Source: Alcaligenaceae bacterium 429
GTDB lineage: Bacteria > Pseudomonadota > Gammaproteobacteria > Burkholderiales > Burkholderiaceae_B
Reading direction: 5' to 3'
Assembly: GCA_004791645.1 (NCBI GenBank)
Contig: SRSN01000009.1
Coordinates: 1-34,550, forward strand
Length of the DNA: 34,550 bases
The position numbers and the translations under genes are program-made. Positions 24,888-33,374 of this stretch are shown here, in pieces. The first letter of the stretch is position 1. Every line of letters begins with the position of its first letter. The notes beneath the pieces were generated by a model that saw only the letters and a program-made list of their open reading frames with translations, had not been told where the DNA came from and did not search any database.

Positions 24888-26681
24888 ATGGACCATATTC
24901 GCAACTTCTCCATTATTGCTCACATTGATCATGGTAAATCCACGCTGGCAGACAGACTGATCCAGCGTTGTGGTGGCCTGGAAGATCGTGAAATGTCCAC
25001 ACAGGTTTTGGACTCCATGGATATTGAACGTGAGCGGGGGATTACGATCAAAGCCCAGACGGCTGCCTTGCACTACAAAGCTAGAGACGGCAAGGTCTAC
25101 AATCTGAACCTGATTGATACCCCCGGGCACGTTGACTTCTCCTACGAAGTTTCCCGCTCGCTATCCGCGTGTGAAGGCGCGTTGCTCGTTGTAGATGCAT
25201 CACAAGGTGTGGAAGCACAAACGGTAGCAACCTGCTATACCGCTCTTGAGCAAGATCTGGAAGTTATTCCGGTGCTGAATAAAATGGATTTGCCCTCGGC
25301 AGATCCGGAAGCGGCCCGTCAAGAAGTAGAAGACGTCATCGGTATTGACGCTTCCGAAGCTATTCCTGCCAGTGCTAAAACAGGCATGGGCATAGACGAT
25401 ATTCTAGAAGCAGTGGTGCACAAGATTCCTGCACCTACAGGTGATCCTGACGCACCATTGCAGGCATTAATTATTGACTCCTGGTTTGATAACTACGTTG
25501 GCGTAGTGATGCTGGTTCGTATTGTGAACGGCACGCTCAGACAAAAGGATAAAGTACTGTTGATGTCTACCGCTGCGACTCATCACGCAGATCAGATCGG
25601 TGTGTTTACGCCCAAATCTACACCACGTGATGTATTGTCCGCAGGTGAAGTAGGTTTCATTATCACAGGCATGAAAGAGTTAGAGCATGCCAAAGTCGGT
25701 GATACGGTGACGCATGCAGGTAAACCTGCAAGTGCCCCATTGCCTGGCTTTGTAGAAGTGAAACCGCAGGTATTTGCTGGTTTGTACCCTGTGGAAAGTA
25801 GTGAGTACGATCAGCTACGTGATTCGCTAGAAAAACTGAAGTTAAACGATGCCTCGTTGATGTTTGAACCCGAAGTTTCCCAAGCGTTGGGCTTTGGTTT
25901 CCGATGCGGTTTCTTGGGGCTGTTGCACATGGAAATTGTGCAAGAGCGCTTAGAGCGCGAGTTCGACATGGACATCATCACAACCGCCCCATCAGTTGTG
26001 TACGAAGTTCAGCGTAATGATGGCGAAGTCTTGATGATTGAAAGTCCATCACGTATGCCAGAAGTGGGCCATATCGCTGAAATACGTGAGCCTATCGTTG
26101 AGGTGTCATTGTTGATGCCACAAGACTACGTAGGCCCTGTGATGACGCTCTGTAACAACAAGCGTGGTGTACAGAAGAACATGACGTATTTAGGGCGCCA
26201 AGTAAGCTTGGTTTACGAAATGCCCTTGGCGGAAATTGTTCTGGATTTCTTCGACAGACTGAAATCAGTGTCGCGTGGCTACGCTTCCATGGACTACGAG
26301 TTCATCGAGTACCGTTCTGCTGATGTGGTGAAAGTAGACGTGCTGATTAACGGCGACAGAGTCGATGCCTTGTCGGTGATTGTGCACCGTGCGAATGCGC
26401 GCTTCCGTGGTCGTGAAGTAGTATCTAAGATGCGTAGCCTGATTCCACGTCAGATGTTTGATATTGCGATTCAAGCAGCGATTGGTGCGGAAATTATTTC
26501 CCGTGAGAACGTGAAAGCCTTGCGTAAAAACGTGTTGGCTAAGTGTTACGGTGGTGATATTTCCCGTAAGAAAAAACTGCTGGAAAAACAGAAAGCAGGT
26601 AAGAAACGCATGAAACAAGTAGGGAACGTAGAGATCCCTCAAGAGGCGTTCTTGGCAATTCTGCAAGTTGACGAAAAGTAA
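24888..26681 (+). CDS. lepA: Elongation factor 4 (LepA)
   Basis: Ribosome-associated GTPase of 597 residues, implicated in back-translocation and 30S assembly. GTP-binding motifs are AHIDHGKST (G1), [12 protein letters not shown] (G3) and [10 protein letters not shown] (G4). Domains II, III and V follow EF-G, and the unique C-terminal domain ends ...[19 protein letters not shown]. Start is ATG 24888 ([16 protein letters not shown]), with no strong ribosome-binding site; the upstream 80 bases are T-rich and contain the inverted repeat TGAAAC/GTTTCA (about 24822-24845). It is followed by lepB after 20 bases, the conserved pairing. Confidence 0.97.
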   Translation: MDHIRNFSIIAHIDHGKSTLADRLIQRCGGLEDREMSTQVLDSMDIERERGITIKAQTAALHYKARDGKVYNLNLIDTPGHVDFSYEVSRSLSACEGALLVVDASQGVEAQTVATCYTALEQDLEVIPVLNKMDLPSADPEAARQEVEDVIGIDASEAIPASAKTGMGIDDILEAVVHKIPAPTGDPDAPLQALIIDSWFDNYVGVVMLVRIVNGTLRQKDKVLLMSTAATHHADQIGVFTPKSTPRDVLSAGEVGFIITGMKELEHAKVGDTVTHAGKPASAPLPGFVEVKPQVFAGLYPVESSEYDQLRDSLEKLKLNDASLMFEPEVSQALGFGFRCGFLGLLHMEIVQERLEREFDMDIITTAPSVVYEVQRNDGEVLMIESPSRMPEVGHIAEIREPIVEVSLLMPQDYVGPVMTLCNNKRGVQKNMTYLGRQVSLVYEMPLAEIVLDFFDRLKSVSRGYASMDYEFIEYRSADVVKVDVLINGDRVDALSVIVHRANARFRGREVVSKMRSLIPRQMFDIAIQAAIGAEIISRENVKALRKNVLAKCYGGDISRKKKLLEKQKAGKKRMKQVGNVEIPQEAFLAILQVDEK

Positions 26682-26701
26682 TAGACAAAGGATTACTAAC
26701 C

Positions 26702-27586
26702 ATGCGCTGGGATTTTTCCCTGATTTTATTCATTTTGTTATTGCTGACCGGTGTGGTGTGGGCATGGAATAAGTTTTCCTTGTCCGCGAAACGCCGCCAG
26801 CGCGCACGCGAGGCTATGTCGTCCATTCCCGATTTGCCGGGTGTGGATGCAGCTGAAATCGAAAAGCTGCGTAAAGATGCTTATGCCAAAGCCATGAAAA
26901 TGCCATGGTGGGTAGAGTATGGTGTGAGCTTCTTCCCCGTCATCTTGTTTGTGTTTATTTTGCGTTCGTTCATTTTTGAACCTTTCCGCATACCATCAGG
27001 CTCTATGTTGCCCACTTTGCAAAATGGTGACTTTATTCTGGTGAATAAATACGAGTACGGTATTAGATTGCCCATACTGAATACAAAAATTATCGATACT
27101 GGTTCTCCGGAGCGTGGTGATGTATTGGTATTCCGTTACCCTGTAGAACCCGACACCGATTACATTAAGCGTGTAGTAGGTTTGCCTGGTGATGTGGTGG
27201 AGTATCGCGATAAGTCGTTGTACATCAATGGTAATAAAGTCAGTGAAGTACGAGATGGTGATTATTTTGAACCCGATCACAGTCGCTATACCGGTAAGTA
27301 CGTAGAGCAATTGGGCAAGGTAAAACACGATATCTTGTTGGATAAACGTGCGCCTCAGTATTACCGGCCTATTGTTGACTTCCCTTATCGCGATCGCTGT
27401 GAGTACTTCCCAGCAGGTTTACGTTGTACCGTACCCGAAGGTAATTACTTCGTGATGGGCGACAACCGCGATAACAGCCAAGACAGTCGTTATTGGGGTT
27501 TTGTGCCAGATGAAAACATTGTGGGCCGAGCCTTCCTGATCTGGATGAACTTCGGTGAGTTTGGCCGTATAGGAAGATTTCAATAA
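26702..27586 (+). CDS. lepB: Signal peptidase I
   Basis: Inner-membrane protease that removes signal peptides from exported proteins. It has 294 residues: a first membrane helix (about 5-22), a basic cytoplasmic loop, a second helix (about 72-90), then the periplasmic catalytic domain. The Ser-Lys dyad is S101 ([10 protein letters not shown]) and K156 ([12 protein letters not shown]). The third family box [15 protein letters not shown] is intact. An AGGA site lies 9 bases before ATG 26702. Its stop overlaps the rnc start (TAATG). Confidence 0.97.
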   Translation: MRWDFSLILFILLLLTGVVWAWNKFSLSAKRRQRAREAMSSIPDLPGVDAAEIEKLRKDAYAKAMKMPWWVEYGVSFFPVILFVFILRSFIFEPFRIPSGSMLPTLQNGDFILVNKYEYGIRLPILNTKIIDTGSPERGDVLVFRYPVEPDTDYIKRVVGLPGDVVEYRDKSLYINGNKVSEVRDGDYFEPDHSRYTGKYVEQLGKVKHDILLDKRAPQYYRPIVDFPYRDRCEYFPAGLRCTVPEGNYFVMGDNRDNSQDSRYWGFVPDENIVGRAFLIWMNFGEFGRIGRFQ

Positions 27587-28344
27587 TGGCAGTACGCTTG
27601 CAAAAGCTAGAACAGCGGATTAATTATCAGTTCTCTGATCAAGCACTGCTTGAACAGGCACTGACGCATCGTAGCCATAGTGCGAAGCATAACGAGCGCT
27701 TAGAGTTTTTAGGCGACTCGGTGTTGAACTTTGTGGTGGCTTCTCTGCTGTTCAAGCGCTTTCAGAAAATTGATGAAGGCGACTTGTCCCGATTGCGTGC
27801 CAATTTGGTGAAACAAGCAACGCTGGCTGACATTGCTCAAAAACTTGAGCTATCCGAATACCTGCGTTTAGGTGAAGGTGAGCTGAAAAGCGGTGGGTTT
27901 AGACGCCCTTCAATTTTGTCCGATGCGCTAGAGGCAATCTTTGGTGCTGTCTACCTAGATGGTGGCTTTGAGCTAGCCGCTAAGGTGATTACTGGGCAAT
28001 TTGAAGACATCATGGTGGATATAGATCCCAAGACCTTGGGTAAAGATCCTAAAACCTTATTGCAAGAACTGCTGCAGGGCCATAGATTGGCATTGCCGCT
28101 ATACACCGTAGTCGCTACACATGGTGCTGCACACAATCAAACCTTTGATGTGCAGTGCTACATAGAAAAATTGGATATCACGATTATGGCGAGTGGCAGC
28201 AGCAGACGCGCTGCCGAACAAGCCGCCGCCGTGCAGGCCATAGAACACGTGTCCGCCTACATAGATAACAAGGCCGGACGTCAAAAACGCAGCCGTAATC
28301 CGCAGTTGAGCCTGCCGGTTGCTGTCAGCCAGGAGCAGTCATGA
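27586..28344 (+). CDS. rnc: Ribonuclease III
   Basis: Double-strand-specific endonuclease for rRNA and some mRNA processing. It has 252 residues. The catalytic domain has the signature [14 protein letters not shown] (E40, D44) and [15 protein letters not shown] (D113, E116). A double-stranded RNA-binding domain occupies about 155-225, followed by a short basic tail. It overlaps lepB by 1 base and era by 4 bases, so translation of the three is coupled. This order is the classic lepB-rnc-era operon. Confidence 0.97.
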   Translation: MAVRLQKLEQRINYQFSDQALLEQALTHRSHSAKHNERLEFLGDSVLNFVVASLLFKRFQKIDEGDLSRLRANLVKQATLADIAQKLELSEYLRLGEGELKSGGFRRPSILSDALEAIFGAVYLDGGFELAAKVITGQFEDIMVDIDPKTLGKDPKTLLQELLQGHRLALPLYTVVATHGAAHNQTFDVQCYIEKLDITIMASGSSRRAAEQAAAVQAIEHVSAYIDNKAGRQKRSRNPQLSLPVAVSQEQS

Positions 28345-29234
28345 ACACTACGCAAGACTTTCGTTGCGGTTTTATCGCCGTAGTTGGGCGTCCCAACGTG
28401 GGCAAGTCTACGTTAACGAATGCTCTGGTTGGCGCCAAAGTTTCTATCGTTTCGCGTAAAGCGCAAACCACTCGTCACCGTATTCATAGCGTACTGACGC
28501 GTGATGATGCGCAGTTTGTGTTTGTAGATACACCAGGCTTTCAAACACGTCATGGCGGTGCCATGAACCGTATGATGAACCGCGTAGTGACACAAGCTTT
28601 GGCTGATGTAGACGTAGTGATTCAGGTAGTGGAAGCCGGTAAATGGACACCGGGCGACGAACAGTTGATCCCTTTGCTGCCTAAAAATGCCAAAGTGATT
28701 TTGGTGATCAACAAAGTTGATATGTTGAAAAACAAGGCCGACTTACTGCCATTTATTGCGCAGGTTAGCCAAAAATTCAACTACACAGCGGTGGTTCCGT
28801 TGAGTGCCGCCAAAGGTTTGCAGCTAGATGTGCTGCTAGACGAAGTGGCAGCACACTTGCCTGAAGGTGAGCCTATGTTCGAAGAGGACACGCTTACCGA
28901 TCGTTCCATGAAGTTCATCGCGGCAGAGTTGATGCGCGAGAAAATCTTCCGCTTGGTAGGTGACGAACTGCCATACAGCTGTACCGTCATGATCGAAGAG
29001 TGGGAAGAGAACGAAAAAGGTGCACGCATTGCTGCTTGCGTACTAGTAGAGCGCGAAGGCCACAAACCAATCCTTTTGGGGGCGGGTGGTGAGCACATGA
29101 AGCGTATCGCCAGTGAAGCACGTCAGGATATAGAGCGCATGTTGGAAAAGCCTGTGTTTTTGAATGTGTACGTGAAAGTACGCAAAGGCTGGTCTGACCG
29201 GGAGGCATCGCTGCGCGAGCTGGGGTATGAGTAA
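28341..29234 (+). CDS. era: GTPase Era
   Basis: Essential GTPase that binds the 3' end of 16S rRNA and monitors 30S maturation. It has 297 residues: G1 [12 protein letters not shown]2 around [10 protein letters not shown]3 DTPGFQ and G4 NKVD. A C-terminal KH domain follows (about 200-290) with [23 protein letters not shown] 28341 overlaps the rnc stop, and its 3' end overlaps the recO start by 8 bases. Confidence 0.97.
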   Translation: MNTTQDFRCGFIAVVGRPNVGKSTLTNALVGAKVSIVSRKAQTTRHRIHSVLTRDDAQFVFVDTPGFQTRHGGAMNRMMNRVVTQALADVDVVIQVVEAGKWTPGDEQLIPLLPKNAKVILVINKVDMLKNKADLLPFIAQVSQKFNYTAVVPLSAAKGLQLDVLLDEVAAHLPEGEPMFEEDTLTDRSMKFIAAELMREKIFRLVGDELPYSCTVMIEEWEENEKGARIAACVLVEREGHKPILLGAGGEHMKRIASEARQDIERMLEKPVFLNVYVKVRKGWSDREASLRELGYE

Positions 29235-29820
29235 ACAGCGTCAACGTGTGCAGCATGAACGGGCGTATGTGCTGCACAGTATGGCTTGGCGTGAAACCTC
29301 GTTATTAATACAGGTTTTTACCCAACAATACGGCACGGTGTCGTTGGTAGCCAAAGGGGCCAAGCGCCCCTATTCGGCATTACGTGCTGTGCTGTCTGTT
29401 TTTCAACCGTTGCAGGTGGGCTGGTCTGGGGCGAATGAAGTTAAAACCCTGACCCATGCTGAGTGCGCTGGTTTGCATGTGCTGTCTGGGCGAGCGATGA
29501 TGTCGGTCTGGTATATGAACGAGTTGTTGTTGCGTTTATTGCCCAAAGAAGATCCACACGATGTACTGTTTGAAGCCTATGAGCAGGCATTAACGCAGTT
29601 AGTGCGAAATCCTAAACAGGCCTCGTTGGCCTTGCGAAAGTTTGAATGGATTTTGCTTCAAGAAACTGGCTACGGCTTAGATCAGCAGTACCCAGATTTT
29701 GACGACGCAGAACAAGAACCTTTTTTGCGTACTGTATTGCGTGAACGATTAGATGAGTTGTTAGGGCGCCCCTTGCGTACGCGTGGGGTGATGATGGATC
29801 TACTGCATTTGCAGTCATGA
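29227..29820 (+). CDS. recO: DNA repair protein RecO, compact form
   Basis: Recombination mediator that helps RecR load RecA on SSB-coated DNA. The N-terminal OB fold is clear (AYVLHSMAWRETSLLIQVFT, then GTVSLVAKGAKR). The helical domain (MNELLLRLLPKEDPHDVLFEAYEQAL, FEWILLQETGYG) is clear too. The protein has only 197 residues against about 240 usual: after GYGL the segment that in relatives forms the small cysteine-containing or zinc subdomain is nearly gone, while the last helices (LRERLDELLGRPLRTRGVMMDL) remain. No frameshift is needed to explain it. It overlaps era by 8 bases and the next gene by 4. Confidence 0.88.
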   Translation: MSKQRQRVQHERAYVLHSMAWRETSLLIQVFTQQYGTVSLVAKGAKRPYSALRAVLSVFQPLQVGWSGANEVKTLTHAECAGLHVLSGRAMMSVWYMNELLLRLLPKEDPHDVLFEAYEQALTQLVRNPKQASLALRKFEWILLQETGYGLDQQYPDFDDAEQEPFLRTVLRERLDELLGRPLRTRGVMMDLLHLQS

Positions 29821-30431
29821 CCACAGAAAACCTATCAACTACGGACTCAACACCTGTGGTGGTGTTGGATGCATGTATCATGATCTCCAATGTGCTGCGC
29901 TACCTGTGTTTGGGGTTAGCGCGTGCCAAGGTATTTCAGCCAGCATGGAGCCCTGTCATTGCCGACGAATGGAGGCGTAATGCATCTAGGTTGTGGGAAG
30001 TGCCTGAAGCGCAACTACAACTGGATTGGGATGCGTGGCAGCTTGAGTTCCCCTTGGCGGATCAAGGTAATGTACAGCTCTTCAAAGAAGGTTTACGCTA
30101 CAGTGATCCCAAAGATTGGCACGTCATTGCGGCGGCCAGAGCTGCGCAAGAAAACTTTGCTGAACGCCCCATAGGTGTACTAACCAAAAATCTCAAAGAT
30201 TTTAATAAATCCGAGTTGCGGCGCTTGGGGTTAGTGTTGTGGGCACCAGATCTATTTTTAGAAGGGCTATGGGCAGAACATGCGCATTTGCTATTGTCCT
30301 TGCTAGAGGCTATGCCGGCTGCAGTGCGAGCACCGGATAAGCCGTTATTGAGTGTGAGTGCGTTACTAAAGCGTGAGCGTTTATATCGCTTTAATCGCTG
30401 TTATGAGCAACAGATTCTCATAGGTGAGTAA
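29817..30431 (+). CDS. PIN-domain protein, probable nuclease, orphan
   Basis: A 204-residue protein with PIN-fold acidic residues in order: D18 (VVVLDACIMISN), E51 (VIADEWRRNA), D97/D100 (YSDPKDWHVIAAA) and the late box LTKNLKDF (N125, D128). These fit the metal site of PIN ribonucleases such as VapC toxins. No small antitoxin frame lies next to it, and it is embedded in a housekeeping operon (ATGA overlap with recO, TAATG overlap with rarD). A resident RNA-processing or regulatory role is therefore at least as likely as a toxin. The C-terminal 60 residues, rich in Leu, Arg and aromatic residues, are unassigned. Substrate unknown. Confidence 0.72.
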   Translation: MTTENLSTTDSTPVVVLDACIMISNVLRYLCLGLARAKVFQPAWSPVIADEWRRNASRLWEVPEAQLQLDWDAWQLEFPLADQGNVQLFKEGLRYSDPKDWHVIAAARAAQENFAERPIGVLTKNLKDFNKSELRRLGLVLWAPDLFLEGLWAEHAHLLLSLLEAMPAAVRAPDKPLLSVSALLKRERLYRFNRCYEQQILIGE

Positions 30432-31336
30432 TGAAAAAAGGGGTAGGGTTGTCGGTAGGCGCATCCGTTTTGTTTGCGCTACTGTATTACTATGCAACGC
30501 TGCTGCGACCACTTGAAGGCACAGAGATTTTTGCGTGGCGTGTATTGCTGGGCTTTCCTGTACTTGCGGTCTTCATCACGCGTTTAAAGCGCTGGGCAGA
30601 AGTAGGGCTGATGATACGGCGTATGTTTAGCGACATACGCTATATGGTCTTGCAAGTAATATGTGCCATCTTGTTTGGCCTGCAAATGTGGGTGTTTGTG
30701 TGGGCACCATTGCATGGCAAAGCCTTGGAAGTCTCTATGGGCTACTTTCTGTTGCCCTTAATGATGGTATTAACTGGCCGTGTTTTCTACAAAGAGCAGT
30801 TGAGTACGTTGCAGCGTATTGCTGTGGCATTAGCGTTTGTTGGGGTGTTGCACGAGTTACTGCGGACGTACTCCTTTTCATGGGCAACGGCACTGGTGGC
30901 GTTTGGTTATCCGCCGTACTTTGTGATTCGACGTTATTTGAAGGTGGGATCGTTAAGCTCGTTATTCTTTGATTTCGGCTTTCTGCTGATTCCTTCCTTT
31001 TATATTCTGTATACCCAAGATATTAGCGTGGCACAGAAGTTTGGTGAGTATGCGCGCTTGTATTGGCAGGTGCCCATTTTTGGTGCCATCAGCGCCTTGG
31101 CATTGCTGGGCTATTTAACGGCAAGTCGGCTGCTGCCCTTGGGCTTATTTGGCATCTTGGGTTATGTGGAACCTGTCTTGCTGTTCTGGGTGGCTTTTCT
31201 GCTGCTAGGAGAGCCTGTACAAAGCCATGAGTGGTACACCTACATACCTATTTGGCTGGCGGTGCTATTGGTGGCCGTAGAGGGCTTCTTGGCGTGGCGT
31301 AAAGATCAGAAAGCTAAAGAGGCTACAGGGAAGTAG
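30431..31336 (+). CDS. rarD: EamA/DMT-family transporter, RarD type
   Basis: Inner-membrane protein of 301 residues with about ten predicted helices in two EamA halves. The start GASVLFALLYYYATLLRPLEGTEIFAWR is the RarD pattern, and the C-terminal half has LGLFGILGYVEPVLLFWVAFLLLGE. RarD was named from chloramphenicol sensitivity, but its substrate is not settled. TAATG overlap with the PIN gene places it as the last gene of the lepA/lepB-rnc-era-recO transcript. No terminator is evident directly after it; the nearest is at 32086. Confidence 0.88.
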   Translation: MKKGVGLSVGASVLFALLYYYATLLRPLEGTEIFAWRVLLGFPVLAVFITRLKRWAEVGLMIRRMFSDIRYMVLQVICAILFGLQMWVFVWAPLHGKALEVSMGYFLLPLMMVLTGRVFYKEQLSTLQRIAVALAFVGVLHELLRTYSFSWATALVAFGYPPYFVIRRYLKVGSLSSLFFDFGFLLIPSFYILYTQDISVAQKFGEYARLYWQVPIFGAISALALLGYLTASRLLPLGLFGILGYVEPVLLFWVAFLLLGEPVQSHEWYTYIPIWLAVLLVAVEGFLAWRKDQKAKEATGK

Positions 31337-31388
31337 TTGCTGTGTATGAGTTGCACGGCTACTGGCTGGGGAGATCGCCTTAGGCTAG

Positions 31389-31588
31389 GGCAGCAATGAT
31401 GGATAGGTTGATGCGGTATTCATCGCACATGCTGGGAACTGCAGGAATACTTTTTGTGATTTGAGACACCAAATCAAAAAAGTTTCCTCTCCGTCCCCAG
31501 ATTGTTTTGAATATGGCGAGGTTTACAGCCCTTTCTTGAGCAATGATGGCTTTATGTTTGTGACGCCCTGCGTAGTGTCTATAGCTTG
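31389..31588. repeat. Direct repeat, copy 1
   Basis: The segment 31407-31588 matches 31696-31877 without gaps and with 7 substitutions; weaker similarity starts near 31389 and continues past 31588. It can be read as a frame VDAVFIAHAGNCRNTFCD... that is closed by TAG just before 31407 and by TGA at 31589. Confidence 0.85.
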
Positions 31589-31644
31589 TTGAGGGGGCGA
31601 CAAGAAAACCCTTTCATCTGTACCAGAAGCACACATTATCTCCA

Positions 31645-31881
31645 ATGGTGATGGTACTAAAACTGTTGCAAGCGGCAGCGACCAATGGCGAGTATGTTGA
31701 TGCGGTATTCATCGCACATGCTGGGAACTGCAGGAATACTTTTTGTGATTTGAGACACCAAATCAAAAAAGTTTCCTCTCCGTCCCCCGATTGTTTTGAA
31801 TGTGGTGAGGTTTACAGCCCTTTCTTGAGCAATGATGGCTTTATGTTTGTGACACCCCGCGTAGCGCCTATAGCTTGCTAA
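31645..31881 (+). pseudogene. Open frame across repeat copy 2, probable gene remnant
   Basis: A 78-codon frame that starts in the spacer after copy 1 (MVMVLKLLQAAATNGEYVDA) and continues through copy 2 to a TAA at the position matching the copy 1 stop. Copy 1 carries the same reading, with Tyr for Cys and three other replacements plus several silent changes. Past the stop, the two copies still align by codon, with LSSVPEAHIISNGDGTK against LSSAAEVLTIFNGNHTK, and many differences fall at third positions. This looks like fragments of a once-coding duplicated gene. I do not recognise the family and see no ribosome-binding site. Confidence 0.4.
31696..31877. repeat. Direct repeat, copy 2
   Basis: Second copy of the unit at 31407-31588. 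The 12-mer CTGCAGGAATAC occurs in both copies (31439 and 31728) and once more at 31887, which suggests past recombination within the unit. Confidence 0.85.
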
Positions 31882-32049
31882 AGTGGCTGCAGGAATACTC
31901 TTTCATCCGCCGCAGAAGTACTCACCATCTTCAACGGCAACCACACTAAAAACCGTGGCAAGCGATGAAGGGGAAACGGAGGAAAGTGTTTTTTTATTTG
32001 GTGTACAAATTAAAAAATACTTTTCGCAGTGCTAGCTATTGCAGTCAGT

Positions 32050-32083
32050 GGTGAGTATGTTGATGCCGCATCTATCGCACATG
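32050..32083. repeat. Direct repeat, short copy 3
   Basis: GTGAGTATGTTGATGC...ATCGCACATG repeats the opening of copy 2 (GCGAGTATGTTGATGC...ATCGCACATG) and then runs into a terminator. It translates as EYVDAASIAH against EYVDAVFIAH in copy 2. Confidence 0.6.
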
Positions 32084-32085
32084 AA

Positions 32086-32113
32086 AAAACCCTCCGTTTT
32101 ACGGGAGGGTTTT
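32086..32113. terminator. Bidirectional terminator after the Bax-inhibitor gene
   Basis: CCCTCC (32090-32095) pairs with GGGAGG (32104-32109), flanked by AAAA and TTTT that extend the stem. It lies about 45 bases past the minus-strand stop at 32157 and may also stop read-through from rarD. Confidence 0.75.
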
Positions 32114-32156
32114 CTAGAGACTAGTCATAGCCTCTGCGGTGAGTCATCAACGTTGA

Positions 32157-32867
32157 TTAGTCGTTGTTGCCACCAGTAATACCCAACAGCACCAGCAGGT
32201 TACTGAAGATGTTGTACACATCCAGATATACCGCCAAGGTTGCACTGATGTAGTTGGTTTCGCCGCCGCGCATAATGCGTTGCAAGTCGATCAGCAAGAA
32301 AGCAGAGAAGATACCGATGGCCATAGTGGAGATCACTAGGGTCAGGGCTGTCATCTGAAAGAAGATGTTGCCCAGAGCAGCCAAGATCAGGATCACTGCG
32401 CCGATAAACAGAAACTTCTGCATACCGCTGAAATCACGTTTGGCTGTAGCGGCAACGCTGGCCATTACGGCAAACACGGCGGCAGTACCACCAAAAGCCA
32501 TCATGATCAGCTGCGAGCCGTTTTGCATGCCCAGCACAAAGCCTAGCAAGCGAGACAGCATCAAGCCCATGAAGAAGGTGAAGGCCATCAGGAACACAAT
32601 ACCCAATGAGCTGTTTTTGTTACGTTCTACCATGAACATCAGGCCGAAAGCACCCACTAGGAATACTACGGCACTCATGCCTGGGCTGCTGCCCATGATT
32701 TGGTTAATGCCAGTGCGCAGGCCAATCAAGGCACCCAGAATGGTGGGAACCATGGAGAGAGCCAGCAGCAAGTAGGTGTTGCGCAGTACACGGTTTTGAG
32801 CCAGTGCTGACTGCGAAGCCCTTGAGCCGGAATGCTCAGGCAGGCTTGATTGACGAAAGTCGCTCAT
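32157..32867 (-). CDS. Bax inhibitor-1/YccA family membrane protein
   Basis: A 236-residue integral membrane protein with a soluble N-terminal 28 residues and seven likely helices. Recognisable family parts are QNRVLRNTYLLLALSMVPTI, LMAFTFFMGLMLS and the last helices with FLLIDLQRIMRGGETNYISATLAVYLDVYNIF. That last segment includes the conserved aspartates thought to gate a calcium or proton leak in BsYetJ-type members. E. coli YccA of this family modulates the FtsH protease. ATG 32867 has AGGA 7 bases upstream. It lies downstream of holC on the same strand with a 69-base gap. Confidence 0.93.
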   Translation of the reverse strand: MSDFRQSSLPEHSGSRASQSALAQNRVLRNTYLLLALSMVPTILGALIGLRTGINQIMGSSPGMSAVVFLVGAFGLMFMVERNKNSSLGIVFLMAFTFFMGLMLSRLLGFVLGMQNGSQLIMMAFGGTAAVFAVMASVAATAKRDFSGMQKFLFIGAVILILAALGNIFFQMTALTLVISTMAIGIFSAFLLIDLQRIMRGGETNYISATLAVYLDVYNIFSNLLVLLGITGGNND

Positions 32868-32936
32868 GATGCATCCTTAAGAAAATACGGGAAATGGCTA
32901 AAGATTAACTGACAACTACCTGAACACGCAAGATTT

Positions 32937-33374
32937 TTAGCGTTGCAAGCTGTGTGCATGCAGGTCATAACCTTTAGATTGATACCAGCGCCAACGGTTC
33001 CGCGCCGCTTCTTTATCTTTGTGTTCATCGGACACAATTTCAAGAATGCGGGTGAATTGCTCACTGTTAGGCGGGCAGGTGGCAGCGAGGTTGATTAGCC
33101 ATGCCGGTTCACTACCTGCTTGACTAAGAGAAGGGTCGGGATCTGTGTGGCAGAGAATCACCGGTGTGGTGCTGGCTAAAGGATCTTCAGCACGTACATG
33201 CGGGATAAACGCCGTGGGCTCAAAGCCCCACAGCAAGTGTTCAAAGCGTGCCAGAGCACGGTCATCGTTTAGATAAACGATGACTCGTCGGCCACGCACG
33301 TAATGCTTGCGAATAACATCGCAAGCGGTGCGTAGCCGGTCTCTGGCATCAAAGGCGAAATCTACGCGAATCAT
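32937..33374 (-). CDS. holC: DNA polymerase III subunit chi
   Basis: A 145-residue clamp-loader accessory protein that links the polymerase III holoenzyme to SSB. The family pattern is [37 protein letters not shown], then [14 protein letters not shown] and [15 protein letters not shown] at the end. ATG 33374 overlaps the pepA stop (ATGA), so it is coupled to pepA, the usual pepA-holC order. The open frame five codons further upstream lies in pepA. Confidence 0.93.
   Translation of the reverse strand: MIRVDFAFDARDRLRTACDVIRKHYVRGRRVIVYLNDDRALARFEHLLWGFEPTAFIPHVRAEDPLASTTPVILCHTDPDPSLSQAGSEPAWLINLAATCPPNSEQFTRILEIVSDEHKDKEAARNRWRWYQSKGYDLHAHSLQR

Larger units (their letters stand above)
31337..32156. 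other. 820-base non-coding stretch with decayed tandem repeats
   Basis: Between rarD and the Bax-inhibitor gene I see no intact gene. It holds two long direct copies 289 bases apart, a third short copy, the degraded frames inside them, and a terminator at the far end. Confidence 0.7.
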
